Positions 23,458-38,720 of a DNA stretch of 64,000 nucleotides are shown piece after piece; the stretch's first letter is position 1, and each line of letters begins with the position of its first letter. The stretch lies in assembly GCF_037975245.1 (NCBI RefSeq), contig NC_092576.1, positions 23,853,111 through 23,917,110 on the forward strand. The letters are read 5' to 3'. A program made the position numbers and the translations under genes. Under the pieces are notes generated by a model, which was not told the DNA's origin, made no database searches, and saw only the letters and a list, made by a program, of their open reading frames with translations. Source of the stretch: Apostichopus japonicus. Its lineage: Eukaryota > Echinodermata > Holothuroidea > Aspidochirotida > Stichopodidae.

Positions 23458-24014
23458 GATGAGTAGACTAAATAAAGCTTGCACCCGAAAATCAAACGAT
23501 ATCATACAAGATATGGCAACCGTACTACATGCGTCTGCTATACCTCATCAAAACAGGAAAGATGGATATAAAAGAGCTGGTAAGCATTGGAAAAGGAATG
23601 GAGTTAGATGGAAAAGATCTTGCACAATTTTAATAGAAGAGAGTGAAAAAGAGGAGAAACAAAGGAAAGAGACGATAGGTTCAAAGAGCGGTAACAAAAA
23701 CAAAAGAACGTAAACAACAATCAAAAATGAAAGAAATAGGAGCTAATACTTTATTGCTGAAAAGGAGAACGTTGGGGATGAAATAGCTGTAGAGGATCGC
23801 TGGATGTCTTCAGGCCAAAGTGTACCCAAATTGCCGCCTTTTTGAGAAGGAAAAGATGAAATTGACGTCTGTCTATGTATGCAACTGTAATGGGATGGTC
23901 AGAGAAAAATGGGCGACACTTCTGTCTGCACTACTCACAGGAAAATCTTTAGAACTTTATTCGAGACTACCTGATGATCGTGCAATAAACTTTAAGAACT
24001 TAAAAGAGGCATGA
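23458..24014 (+). pseudogene. Ty3/gypsy-type gag remnant
   Basis: The second frame (23820-24014) reads EKWATLLSALLTGKSLELYS then RLPDDRAINFKNLKEA followed by stops. 'W-LLTGKALE-Y-LP-D---Y--LKEALL-RY' is the core helix pattern of Gag in many metazoan gypsy elements. The upstream frame 23459-23713 is lysine-rich and may be the Gag N-terminal part. No protease, reverse transcriptase or LTRs are next to it. Confidence 0.6.
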
Positions 24015-24047
24015 TAACGGAGGTATGAACTTCATGATTAGGTATTT

Positions 24048-24370
24048 AGACGCTGATTGTATGTCCAGAGGTTCAAAACCGGTAAGGAAGGTCGTAATTC
24101 CACTGTAGGCGTTTGTCACCTGTATCGAACAATACTAGTTCTGTTTTTGGTGACATATTTTGCCTTACTCTAAAGATCAAACATGATGCTAACCAACTCG
24201 AAATCATTTGTGATTCCTAAAGCCGGATCTCGAAAGAGATATTTTGAACAGACTTTATGTTAATGCAATGGAGGTAAACGACAAAGGCAAATGAATATAT
24301 ATATAAATTAAAATCGTAATGAGTTGGCAAATCAAGAACAGTGAAAAAACTTTCAGCCTCCACCGGGAAA
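24048..24370 (-). mobile_element. Single, permuted tRNA-derived unit lacking the tRNA body
   Basis: One copy of the 372-bp family unit. It begins within the tRNA 3' part (TCCCGGTGGAGGC on minus, near 24368) and ends at the tRNA 5' edge (CAGCGTC near 24050), so the middle of the tRNA is missing. The unit boundary therefore sits inside the tRNA-like sequence. Confidence 0.7.
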
Positions 24371-24477
24371 CCTGCAAGGAAGGTCGTAATTCACTGTCAG
24401 ACAACTCAAAAGAGTTGTCTGGCGATCGCTAAAACGCGTGAAACTCCGAGTTACAACTACTAGTGTTCCACTAGTCT

Positions 24478-24531
<54 letters not shown>
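24371..24531. repeat. Short unassigned stretch with palindrome, then (TA)n
   Basis: CAGACAACTC/GAGTTGTCTG forms a palindrome at 24399-24422; the (TA)n tract spans 24482-24531. Confidence 0.85.
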
Positions 24532-24533
<2 letters not shown>

Positions 24534-25020
24534 TGAATTCCACCATACTGAAAATCACCGTCATTGCATTTAAAAGACCCGGTAACCTACGGGATATTTT
24601 AGTTGTGCATCCTTTCAGGTTGGCACCCCATTAGGGGAAAGCAAAACAGAAACTACAGGACGATGTCCCTGTACACAAACCTGCAAAATGTGCTTTCTTG
24701 TCGATTCGACTTGGGCCTTTCAGAGCAACCAAACCAAACGCACGTTCCAAATTCGGCATAAAATAAACTGCCTATCCAAATTACCTCATCTAATTCAATA
24801 TTTGCCACTTACAATACGTTGGAGAGTAAAAAACACTCTAAGAATGAGACTGACCCAACATGTTGCTAATCACTTCAATCTCCCAAATCATTAAATTGAG
24901 ATATTGCGGGTGATTGCTATTGACCAAAACGATTCTTGGATAGATAAATCTAAAAAAGGAAAAGAAAGGTTCTGGGAACTAAATTTAAAGACCACGGCAC
25001 CATTTGGTATAAACAGCATA
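24532..25020 (+). mobile_element. Penelope-like element C-terminal fragment, second locus
   Basis: Matches 14105-14500 in frame pieces (IAFKRPGNLRDILVVHPF-like, FRIRHKINCLSKLPHLIQYL) and continues further: DQNDSWIDKSKKGKERFWEL then NLKTTAPFGINSINV, the 'E--WI--L-T--P-GLN' ending typical of Penelope-like endonuclease modules. Like the first locus it starts immediately after (TA)n at TACTGAATTC. Confidence 0.75.
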
Positions 25021-25199
25021 AACGTTTAAAACCAATCAATTCCTTTGAAATTACGACGGAATCGGACTTAAATAATCCATCACGGATTAAAAAAAATCCG
25101 ATTTCCAAAACTTTTGCTAAATCCAGCAGAAATCAGTAAGTCGCTTTTGACGTCACAATCATGCTGACACTCTTCTCTATAAAATAGTTTCGACTCCTG

Positions 25200-27050
25200 C
25201 TACTCCATAACGTGCGGTTTCTTTGCAACCCTGCTTTTGGTTCTCGTTCCGTTGTCATGGTTACTTGGAATGCTTGGAATGTTGCTGTTCTAGCTTTATC
25301 AAGTTCAAGTTCAAGGGAAGACTAAAACCGTTTTTAAACGGTACAATTTTCATATTGTTTTCTAGCTGGAGAGCCTGTCGATCTTCTAAGGTAAGACCAG
25401 CAAACACTCATTTATTTGGAAGCTTCTAACTTTTTCCCATCTCCTCAGCCTGCTACGGCAGAGCTGCCCACCAAATGGCTAATATACCACTCCCTCCGTC
25501 CTCTTCTGACCCTGACCTAACTAAATGGCAATCTTTCACCAAGAAATGCTTTAGAACTTATGACAATGACATCTTACCCCCAAAACAAGACAAGGTTAAA
25601 AAATTGTTTTAACTGGCATACCATAAGAAATAATAATTGCAATGTCTAAACTCATCAAGAAGGCTAAACCAAATGCTCTTATAACATCGATAAGAACCCT
25701 AAGAAACTCGACCACCGAAATAAATCTGGCAAACCCCAAATCAACAAACTCTCTTCTGAAACCATGGCTACAAACAATTGATCTAGGTAGACCAATAGCT
25801 AAACTTGATCCACTTCCACCGAAATACTTTTCCGCTGTTGTCCGCCGCAAACAAAAAACAAACAAAAAACGACTAAATGTCTGCGATGTGGAGAAAACCA
25901 CAGAGTCAAAGACTGTGACAAAAATAGAGAAGACAAAAAGTGTGCCAACTGCGACGGTAATCATGTTGCAATATACAAAGGATGCCTAAAATATCAAGAG
26001 ATAAAACTGACTAAACCTGAACAAAATCTAAAACGGCTCTCATATGCTCTTATAACTACCCCCCCCCCCTAATCTGACTAACTGGACCATATTTAGGAAC
26101 GACATAGACAAACTATTGACCTACCATAACTACATTTACTTCTAAAAACTTGATTCTACCAACAAACTAGACAACTTGGCTGAATCTCTCTCCCGGGCAA
26201 TCTCCACTATTTTTAACTGTAATAATAATAATAATAATTGCCCTCTCAAAAGAACTAAAAGAAAGAAATGGACACTAACAAATAATATATTATGCCTTAT
26301 CAAGGCCAGGAGAAAACTTAGGAGAGAGTTCTGTCTGACTAGAGACCCTAGACTTAAGACTCAAATTAATAAGATTAGGAAAGAAATCAACTATCTCATT
26401 CAACATCAAGCAATAAATAAAATAAAGACAACTTGTAGTGAGATGGCCGGCGAAAAAGAACCCCGTACCTTCTGGAGGAAAATTAATAATCTTCTAAAGC
26501 CAAAACTAGAACCAAATGTGGGTAACAAAATCAGCTACATGATAAATACTACAAGAGACCGTATTAATAATCCCTCAGACAAACTTGATTTGCTTGTAAA
26601 ATCGTTTACAAATATGTTTGACAACCCAAAAGGTCCTAACTATGATAGTGATTTTAAAACGTATATCGAAAACTTTATCGACACTAACATAACCAGTTCA
26701 CTTCTAATTTAACGACAATACTGATATTAACCAGGAAAATGAAATAACCGGTCCCACAACAACCATAGACCGAAAACTAGCTCTAGCTAAAACAATTAAC
26801 TATTATTCTCCGGGTCACGACGGTGTTACCTATCTAATGCTCAAAAATGACCAAGCTAGCCTCACCGTACTAATAAAATAGATTATTTCCCTTTTCCCTG
26901 GAAAATGGCAATCGCCGTTCTTATTCCAAAACCAAATAAATTCCATTTGAATCGAAGCAATTATAGACCAAATAGTCTACTCCCAATTTTAGGAAAAGCT
27001 TTGAAAAATTTCTTAATGGTCAAATTAGTCGCTTCCTCGTCTGGAAATCC
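25200..27050 (+). mobile_element. Jockey-like LINE with ORF1 and start of ORF2
   Basis: ORF1 starts at 25475 (MANIPLPPSSSDPDLTKWQS) and is broken by a stop at about 25610. Its zinc knuckles are clear at 25873-25990: CLRCGENHRVKDC then CANCDGNHVAIYKGC. ORF2 lacks nearly all of the endonuclease. The linker helix region is the open frame 26176-26712 (ARRKLRREFCLTRDPRLKTQ and on). Reverse-transcriptase fingers follow: AVLIPKPNK, NRSNYRPNSLLPILGKAL, with frameshifts. The element ends abruptly near 27050. Confidence 0.8.
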
Positions 27051-27442
27051 ATCGTCAAATGTATAGAGAACAATGTAGGTTGTTAACAAGCTCTTTGTCA
27101 GTGCTCGCAGAACTTACTATGTGAGTAAACTAACAATGTCGTGGAGACACGAAGGGCATATATAGGGTTGCCCGACATTTGTTGGGTGAACAGTGATCCG
27201 TCCTACTTCCGAGTTATACATCAGCTAGAGAGCTTGCCAACCAATTTGGTGAGTTTATGTCAACAAAATATCATCTATCCATGACAATTTAATAAACTGC
27301 CATGATACGCCTGGCGAAGCGGACTCAGTTGCCGATAATGTCAGTATCAATCGTCAAATTTTGATCCAGCAAAAACCGATGATGAGATTAGAAACATAAA
27401 CAAATCCGGTAACGCATCCCGTGAAATGGACCTTATACCTAC

Positions 27443-27592
27443 CTAGTCAGCCGATACTCATAGCTTGTACAGCGACTACTAGTCATGACCCACAAACGTG
27501 TATCAGTAATTACTACTTTGTGATCGTAACACGGTAACATGTGTTACAGGTGGCACCAGTAGTTACTGTACTAGCTATGCGTATCAGGTGCT
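27443..27592. mobile_element. Small palindromic MITE related to 35055-35516
   Basis: CCGATACTCATAGCTTGTAC and the inverse of its partner (CTGTACTAGCTATGCGTATC) bound about 150 bp. The core GATCGTAACACGGTAACATG is shared with the arms of the element at 35055. Confidence 0.6.
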
Positions 27593-29740
27593 CGAAACGA
27601 TTTTGCGCTCTCCTCTTCTCGATCTAGCTAATGTAACAGCTCCACAACATTGGGCGCAAGGCCATTTGTGGTACATATTCCCATTCGAACGGTATCATCA
27701 TGCTCACACCGTTACCGTCTCCCTGTTAGCGAAACATGAGTTGAGGGTCGATCACGTTTTACATTCCTATATGCTGTTTCCTAATTGACTTTTCATTCAA
27801 AAGAATAGGACTCCATCTGAAACGTATGACCTACTTTAAAGATCTCTGTGATGCTATGTCAGTGAAACCATGAAATTGTTTGTGAATACAAACACTGACT
27901 GGATTGTTAATGACATACCGAGCATTACAGCTAATTCCTGTGTTGACTTTCGAAAACGTTTGATGCTGTTCTATAATAAAAGCTCAAATAAATAGAGCTC
28001 ATTAACATGACTATAACCAAGCTTCATTAAAAGTTAGTCGTAAATTAAATGTTCTGAAATTGTCATGATATTGCAATGACAGTGTTTTTCTTAAAACAAA
28101 ACAGTGTTTTTACTGGAATGTATCCGCACGACATAAATGTTTAGGATTAAAGCAAGTGATCAACTGTCTCATTCTTAGAAATATTTGGGAGGTTTGGTGC
28201 AAAAAACTGCAAAAAAAAAATACAGGAAAGGTGATAAAAAGAGGATATAACCATTACTTTTGTACTAGTTTGCTACTAGTACGTACTTCATTCGTAAGAA
28301 GGACCTTTGAAGGAACATCCGATATGGAAACAATGTGACACATACGGAAATATTTAAAAATCGTAGTTTAAACCCTCACTATCTTGTCCCCATCTTCAAA
28401 TATGGATGATTGAATTAACACTCCATCCTAACCCTTCCACCCCATCGACTATGGTTTAAACATAACAATCATTGATTTTTGTTCTCAAATTCTAGTAAAT
28501 TAAATACAAATTATGCATTTAACTTGTGCATATTAACGACGTGATCACCTTTGAATGACACTCATGCAACACCATATTTCCTTGACAAATTGTAATCAAA
28601 TGTTTATATTACCCATTTTGTGTGGCATCTGATAAACTGATCTAATTGTCTGTGCATTATACTAAATCACTAAATCATTCAGTCACTTTATTTGATGCAC
28701 CTCAGTTATTACAAGTGTTATTTCTCATAAATTACAAGTGTTCTAATGATAAGATAACAGTGTTTTAAAACTGTCAACAACATATCAACATTACTTTTCG
28801 TGCCTCAAGATATCCTTTAAGGATATATATTTTATGACCAAGAGAATATATTACCTTGTATTTCCAAGGGCACCCTTATTGACCCCTGACCCCGAGACCG
28901 TAGCCACCGGACACATTCCTCATCTTAGTCATCTTAGTCTTTTGTTGTTGTTTTCAGATGAAACAGTGGAGAGAAAAAAGAAACCCTGTTATGCACCATT
29001 ATAGAAAAATGGTAACAACGATAACAAATTTAAGACAAAACTTCGGAATTAAGTCAACACTTTTGATAAAATAGTCTGAAAGTACAGAAATGAGAACCTT
29101 ATTTCGAGAAGATAGTGAAATACCGAAAAAGAAAGTCGAAATTCGTGACAGACATGCTCAAGGTTTGAGAGTATAGTTGAAAATATGAAAGAGAAATTAG
29201 ACATTCGAATGTAACATAGTCATGATCCCCAATGTGCCATTTTGGTCAAACTAATATTATCTTAGGTAAGACAACATCATCGGTTCCTCCAATCTACTCC
29301 TAACCCCACCCTCTAGTCTTTGATAGCTTTTAAGTGATAAAATGGTAAATGTAAAGATAACGGAGGGAACGTTCAATGTCCGGGGTGGCGACTATAGTCT
29401 CGTACGAAATGAGTACAGGACTTTCCACGTATACGGCCTTTTTTTTTGGAAGTGGGAAGGGCGGAACAGAAAACCATGGTCTTTGCAAATGTATGCTTCC
29501 GACATGCGAATTCTCGCAGCCCTTGTCTTTCAATACCATGGCAACTTTCGACACGTCATTCAAATATATTCAGAAGGGTTCTCTTAATTAAATGTTGCTA
29601 TTTTTGTATCCAAACTCTACTGTTTCCTCAGCGTTTTAATTTGTCCTATATAATACTGCTTGATCGCTATCTCCAAATCTCGACCTTTTTCTGGGTTTAT
29701 TTTCTTATCAAAGATATATTTCGATTACTTTTTTAAATGA
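27593..29740. other. No recognised gene
   Basis: Overlapping short frames at 29330-29590 have no recognisable domain. The remainder is AT-rich unassigned sequence. Confidence 0.5.
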
Positions 29741-30720
29741 TTTATTAGATGACAACTATTCTTTCTTATCACACTCGTCGTTTAATAAAACTTATAACTT
29801 TAATTGTCCTCTTACAATGTATTATGTTGTTATCCACGCAATTTCCAGTCATTGGAAAGAGTTATTTACCCAGGGTGATAACATTGGGGTGTCTTTACTA
29901 TATTATATTCATAACATGTCATTCCTTTCACGTTATATATATAATCAGCTTATCCAGAAATTCGTAACACAACCGAAGTCAATCTCTAAATGGAACTTGC
30001 ATTCAATATAGGTGAGCTTCGGTGGAGAGATAATTTTTAGAGATACTAAGATTCAATACTTTCAGTTTCGCTGTATACATCGTATTTTAGGTACTAATTA
30101 TTTAGTTTTTTTAATGAATAAGGAGGATAATCCACGTTGTACGTTCTGTGGTGAAAGATATTAAACGTTAGTTCATTTATTTTGGGAATGTAATATTACC
30201 TCCAACTTTATTTTAAATGTTGAGCAGAAAATTTGAAATAGACAATTTGTTTTCTCTAAGCAAGATAAATGTTTTGGTTATCGTCTTCAAGTCAAACACC
30301 CTATGAATTTCCTGATCTTTCATATGAAGAATTATATTTATCAGGAAAAATGAAGAGTGGTATTCCAAATACAAATGCATGTTTCAATAAGTTTAAATTC
30401 TCACCACAGGTGGAGAAATATTTTCATAATTGCGAAACGCGCTCTCCCATTTCTTACAATAACTTTTACGCAACATTTTCTAGTTGTTCTCATTTTTTTG
30501 ATGTTTAGGTTTTCGGAGTCACTATTTATTTGTCCTAATTCAGTTATACCTTTATTATCTGCTACGTGGGAATGTTTATTATATATTTCGAAATTCGTAT
30601 TAATCTTATATACTTTGTTAATCGATCACTTTAATTTTCACAATTATTTAAGAAATAGCTACTTTTTTATTTACGAAAATGGAAAAACAAAATCGTACAT
30701 GGAACTCAAAGTTTAAATAA
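29741..30720 (+). mobile_element. L1-like LINE C-terminal fragment
   Basis: Around 30050-30220 the translation reads FQFRCIHRILGTNYLVFLMN, then CTFCGERY, a stop, and LVHLFWECNI. The CxFC...HLFWEC zinc-binding signature after the reverse transcriptase is typical of L1/Tx1-type elements. Flanking frames show decayed LINE-like sequence. Confidence 0.65.
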
Positions 30721-31559
30721 AAGATGGCCAAAAAAAAAGAAGAAAAAAAGATATATTTCGAAATTTATTATGCTTCTTCAAAATTCAATATCTCGACTTT
30801 TTTCTATTTAAAATGTCGTCTGTATTCTCCATCTTCCTTTTTATTTCCTGGATATTTCCAACATTATATCTAAACGTATCGATTCGTTCCTCAAAAGTGC
30901 TACTTGTAATATCAAATTTTGACTGTCGTCGCAAGCTTTGGGTGTCGTATTGTCAGGATCTTATTTACTTCATCCCCATACCTTCCAGTTTATCCTGCAA
31001 TTATTTGATAGGTATATTTCGACTTATTCGTGGCATTGCAAGTTTTATCTCACATGTTCTTTTATTTTTTAAATCTCAAGATGAGCCATTTGGGTCCCTA
31101 AATATGATTCGTCTTATACACTTCACGTGTTTGTTCCTGCAAAGGGTCCCCCCTGCCTGATTTGAAGAGACAAGTGCATATGTATTGTTCGTTTAATGTT
31201 AGAGCTTCTGCAAGTCTCCGTCTGAATCGAGTTGAACGGTTGTAAGGTGGTTGATTTCTTCTGATCAAAGTCTCTCTTGCTAGCGTAAGCAATTTAGAAG
31301 CATGGCGTACATCATCATCGGCTGTTTTAGTGTCACCATTTCACATAAGTGAATTCCATTGTAATATTTTTGCAATATATATTTGCTATTTGTTTTATGC
31401 TATTATTGATTCTGTATATTGTAAAATAGTTATATAGTTATTTTAGTAATTTTTCACATATTTGATGTAGTTTTACACTGTATTTTTAACATTTCCTCTA
31501 TTTTACATTGTGTAATTTTATCTTTGTTAGGTGTATTGGTTTTGCATCAATGTTTTACG

Positions 31560-35054
<3,495 letters not shown>

Positions 35055-35516
35055 CACCCGATACTCATTGCTAGTAGGCTATAGTAACTACTGTTCATGT
35101 TGCACAACCGTGCATCAGTAACTACTGCGCTGTGTTCGTAACACGGTAACATGTTCAACAGGTAGCACAGTAATTACTGCAAAGAAGAATGTTTCAATCA
35201 AATGGATTTACTAATACGATTAGAGAAATGTTAAGCTACCATCTGAATCTCGCATGCAGTATAAAATAACCGCCGCAGTGTGTTGGCTACGTATTGTGCC
35301 AGCGCCGACCATGCACTCCGTACTGTACGGCTAGGGAGGTCTTCGTTACCCAGCCGCCGCGCATTTTCACCTTTCGGACTCGTATTTCAATGTGTAACAG
35401 CTTTGCAGTAATAACTGTGCCACCTGCTACCGTGTTGCGAACACAGCGCAGTAGTTACTGGTGCACGGTTGTGGAACATGAACAGTAAATACTGTACTAG
35501 CTATGAGTATCGGGTG
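35055..35516. mobile_element. MITE with about 110-bp inverted repeats
   Basis: CACCCGATACTCAT at the left and ATGAGTATCGGGTG at the right open arms of about 110 bp that match throughout (for example AACTACTGCGCTGTGTTCG). The target-site duplication is not clean. The loop of about 230 bp is unrelated. Confidence 0.75.
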
Positions 35517-35626
35517 AAGCATGACACTCTAATCGTTAAGGGAGAGGCATGCGTTCTGATAGCTCTGTGGAAAATACTCCAATGATGTTTCTCATGAAAT
35601 CCAGACTGGCCCTGCTAGGTCTAATC

Positions 35627-37810
35627 TATGGAACGCCAAAAGCGCAACGCATTTCGTTGCCTCGATCGATTTCGCCTCCTTCTATTTCGTTGCCTCCCTT
35701 TATTTCGTTGCCTCCTTTGATTTCGTTTCCTCCTTCTATTTCGTTGCTTCGTTCTATTTCGTTGTCTCATTCTATTTTGCTGCCTCGTTCTATTTCGTTG
35801 TCTCCTTCTACTTTGCTGCCTCGTTCTATTTCGTTGTTTCCTTTGATTTCATTGTCTCCTTCTATTTCGTTGCCTCGTTCTAATTCATTGTCTCCTTCGA
35901 TTTCGCTTCTTCGTTCTATTTCGTTGCCTCCTTTGGTTTTGTTGCCTCGTTTGATATCGTTGCCTCCTTTTATTTCGTCGCCTCCTTCTAATTCGTTGTC
36001 TCCTTTGATTTCGTTGCCTCCTTTGATTTCGTTGCCTCGTTCTATTATCTACTATCGGTAAAAAAATGATTTCTTGACCAAAAGTGGCCTTAAAGTTTTA
36101 ACCCCGATACGGACATCTCTAAACGCGCTATACGTTATGTGTAATGATCCAAAAGATGATTTTTTTTTCTCGCTGTATATACATAATGTGTAATAATCAG
36201 AAAAATGTAGGCTCCATAACTAAAGTTAATCGATTTTGAAAAGAAAAAAAAACAGTTTTCTGATCATTACACATTACGTATATACAGCGCGTTTAAAGAT
36301 GTCGGGGTTAGAACTTTGAGGCCACTTTTGGTAAAGAAATCATTTTTATTATCGATAGTAGAGATATACCACGTGAAAGATGAACCTGTCTACTTTAATG
36401 TGGTGCTAACCTGACATCTCAATAGGCTCCATAACTCAACTTAATCGATTTTGAAGAATAAAAAAATTAATCAATATTTTAAAACATTTAGGCCACTTTT
36501 GGTAAAAAAAAATCGGCTTTGTTACCGATAGTAGGTATAACACGTGAAAGAAGAAATTTTATTCTTTGATGTGATGCTAACCGAACCTCCTAACTAGGTC
36601 GATAACTCAAATTAATCGATTTTGAAATAATAATACGTTTGGATCATAACACATTACCGCGCGTTTCGAGCTAATTTTCCCATTTGCATCCCACTCCTGT
36701 TAGGATCGAACGGTTTGTAGCCATCGAATTTCAATAAATCAAAGTGATACTGACTGTTCTTTCATACCACGTGTAAGAGGAATAACTTATCATCGCCATT
36801 GTACCTCTCTTGACTGTTTTATATTCTCATAAATTAATTGTTTAGACATTTGAGAAAAAAAATGGTATAAAAATTGTCGCAATTTACGCCTTTCTCCACA
36901 AGATTTGGTAGGATCACAAGTTTCAGTTCAATATGGATGCAGAAATCGTCCACCATTTAATTCCAAAATTATAACACATGAAAGAGCAACATCTTCTCTC
37001 TCATATGGTGCAATTATTGGCATTTTACAGTATTCATAGCGTTAATTATTATCGCTTTAAAACAGGTACGAAAAAGTAACAGTCTTGTTATTGTCCGCTA
37101 ATTTAGGCTGCCCTTAGTGGCTGCTGGGGATCCACTTTTCCGCCACAGCGTACCCAGCGCTCGTCACAGTGTACAAACATCAGTGGCCAACGGCGTGTAA
37201 CGTTGATGTATACACTAGTGGCTGCTCTTAGTGGCTGCTACGTTCAAACAAGTGCTAGGCTGCTCAGTACGTGCTAGGCACTGTGATCGACCAGGTAACG
37301 TTCGCGTTAACCGGCCGGTCGCGACCGAAGGAGAAAAAAGCTCCGCCCACCAATGCATGCCTGCAATACCTAATTAACATAACCAGGCGAATTCAATCGA
37401 GGCAACGAAATCGAACGAGGCAACGATGTAGAACGAGGCAACGAAATAGGTGGAGGCAGCAAAATAGAAGAAGGCAACGAAATCGAAGGAGTCAACGAAA
37501 TAGAAGGAGGCAACGAAATAGAAGGAGGCAACGAAATAAAAGGAGGCAACAAAATAGAAGGAGGCAGCAAAATAGAAGGAGACAACGAAATAGAACGAAG
37601 CAACGAAATAGAAGGAGGCAACGAAACCGAAGGAGTCAACGAAATAGAAGGAGGCAACGAAATAGAAGGAGGCAGCAAAATAGAAAGAAGCAACGAAATA
37701 GAAGAAGGCAACGAAATAAAAGGAGGCAACGAAATAAAGGGAGGCAACGAAATAGAAGGAGGCGAAATCGATCGAGGCAACGAAATGCGTTGCGCTTTTG
37801 GCGTTCCATA
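35627..37810. mobile_element. 2.2-kb TIR element with minisatellite TIRs, 6-bp TSD (IS3EU-like)
   Basis: The ends TATGGAACGCCAAAAGCGCA and their inverse are flanked by CTAATC at 35621-35626 and 37811-37816. Each inverted repeat is about 420 bp long and mostly an 18-bp minisatellite (TTCGTTGCCTCCTTCTAT type). The interior (36060-37370) holds further inverted segments, for example the AAAGTGGCC/GGCCACTTTTGG blocks, and no transposase. Frames in the arms (serine/proline-rich or arginine-rich) arise because the period is a multiple of three and lacks stops. Confidence 0.85.
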
Positions 37811-38028
37811 CTAATCAACATGATCAAAGCGAGGGTGGTTGGTGAGATGAGTGTTCCGACGCAACGCTGGAAACGATTCGCAAAGACACAGTGGATCGGG
37901 AAAAGAATCGTGATTTTGTTAGTAGTTGTGTTACTTGAATTTACAGTCCGTACCGTTACGGAGAGCCAAACGTTCCATAAATGTCGAAAAAGAAAGTGAA
38001 GTGTCCAAGTTAATGTATATATATATAT

Positions 38029-38190
38029 GTCCAATTCGATATCAACATGTTACAATTCCATATGAACATGTCGAAACAAAATACCAATATGTCATTACGT
38101 CTATCAACATGTCAAATTCAACATCAGCATGTCGAAAACTTGTAACAGCATGCCACTACTACATTGGTCATGTCAACATTGCTTGCTAGA
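38029..38190. repeat. Degenerate repeat of about 20 bp (AACATGTC steps)
   Basis: TCAACATGTC, GAACATGTCG, CAGCATGTCG and similar words recur every 15-25 bp. Confidence 0.6.
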
Positions 38191-38398
38191 TACAATAATG
38201 ACGTCATGCAACTATGTTGGCACATCGGCGCGCGCCATCGTTTCGTTAATGCCCCAAACTGTATATATATGTCGAGATTTATATGAGAATGTCCAAAACT
38301 TGTGTCAGCATGTTGAGAGAAGGAAATAAAATATTCAAGCCACAGGGATCGCGTTGATGCCTTAGTGCAATTTTTGGGCCCTTTGTCTAATTTCACAT

Positions 38399-38720
38399 GA
38401 TTAATTCCTGTGTGGGCAATTGGGCGTTTGAGGTTGCTGCATGGGCCCCGTTACAGTTAAAAAATGAAGTCGTTGGTATCTTTAGATACCGCAATGTCCA
38501 ATAGGGCCAACACCTCTAAAAGAAATTATCCTGCTTTTTGTTAACATAATCAAATCATGTGTGGGCCATGGGCCCTTTATGGCTGTTGCCTGGGGCCCGG
38601 TACAGATAAAAGTCGTAGATGGTATATTTTGGTTTCTCCAATGTATAAAGGGTCCAATGCAACTACAGGAATTATCCTTGTGTCTTTGCACATGATTAAA
38701 TCACGTGTGGGCCATTATAT
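38399..38720. repeat. Tandem repeat of about 147 bp
   Basis: ATCA(A/T)ATCAYGTGTGGGCCAT-type words begin at about 38399, 38546 and 38691. The units share GGGCCC(C/G)GTTACAG-like and TTATCC segments. Confidence 0.6.

Noticed and set aside
35549-36061. Serine/proline-rich 170-residue frame
   Set aside because: Inverse arm of the same minisatellite element; no coding signal outside the repeat.
37271-37999. 242-residue arginine/asparagine/glutamine-rich frame
   Set aside because: The 18-bp minisatellite lacks stops and has a period divisible by three, so it is open in several frames on both strands.
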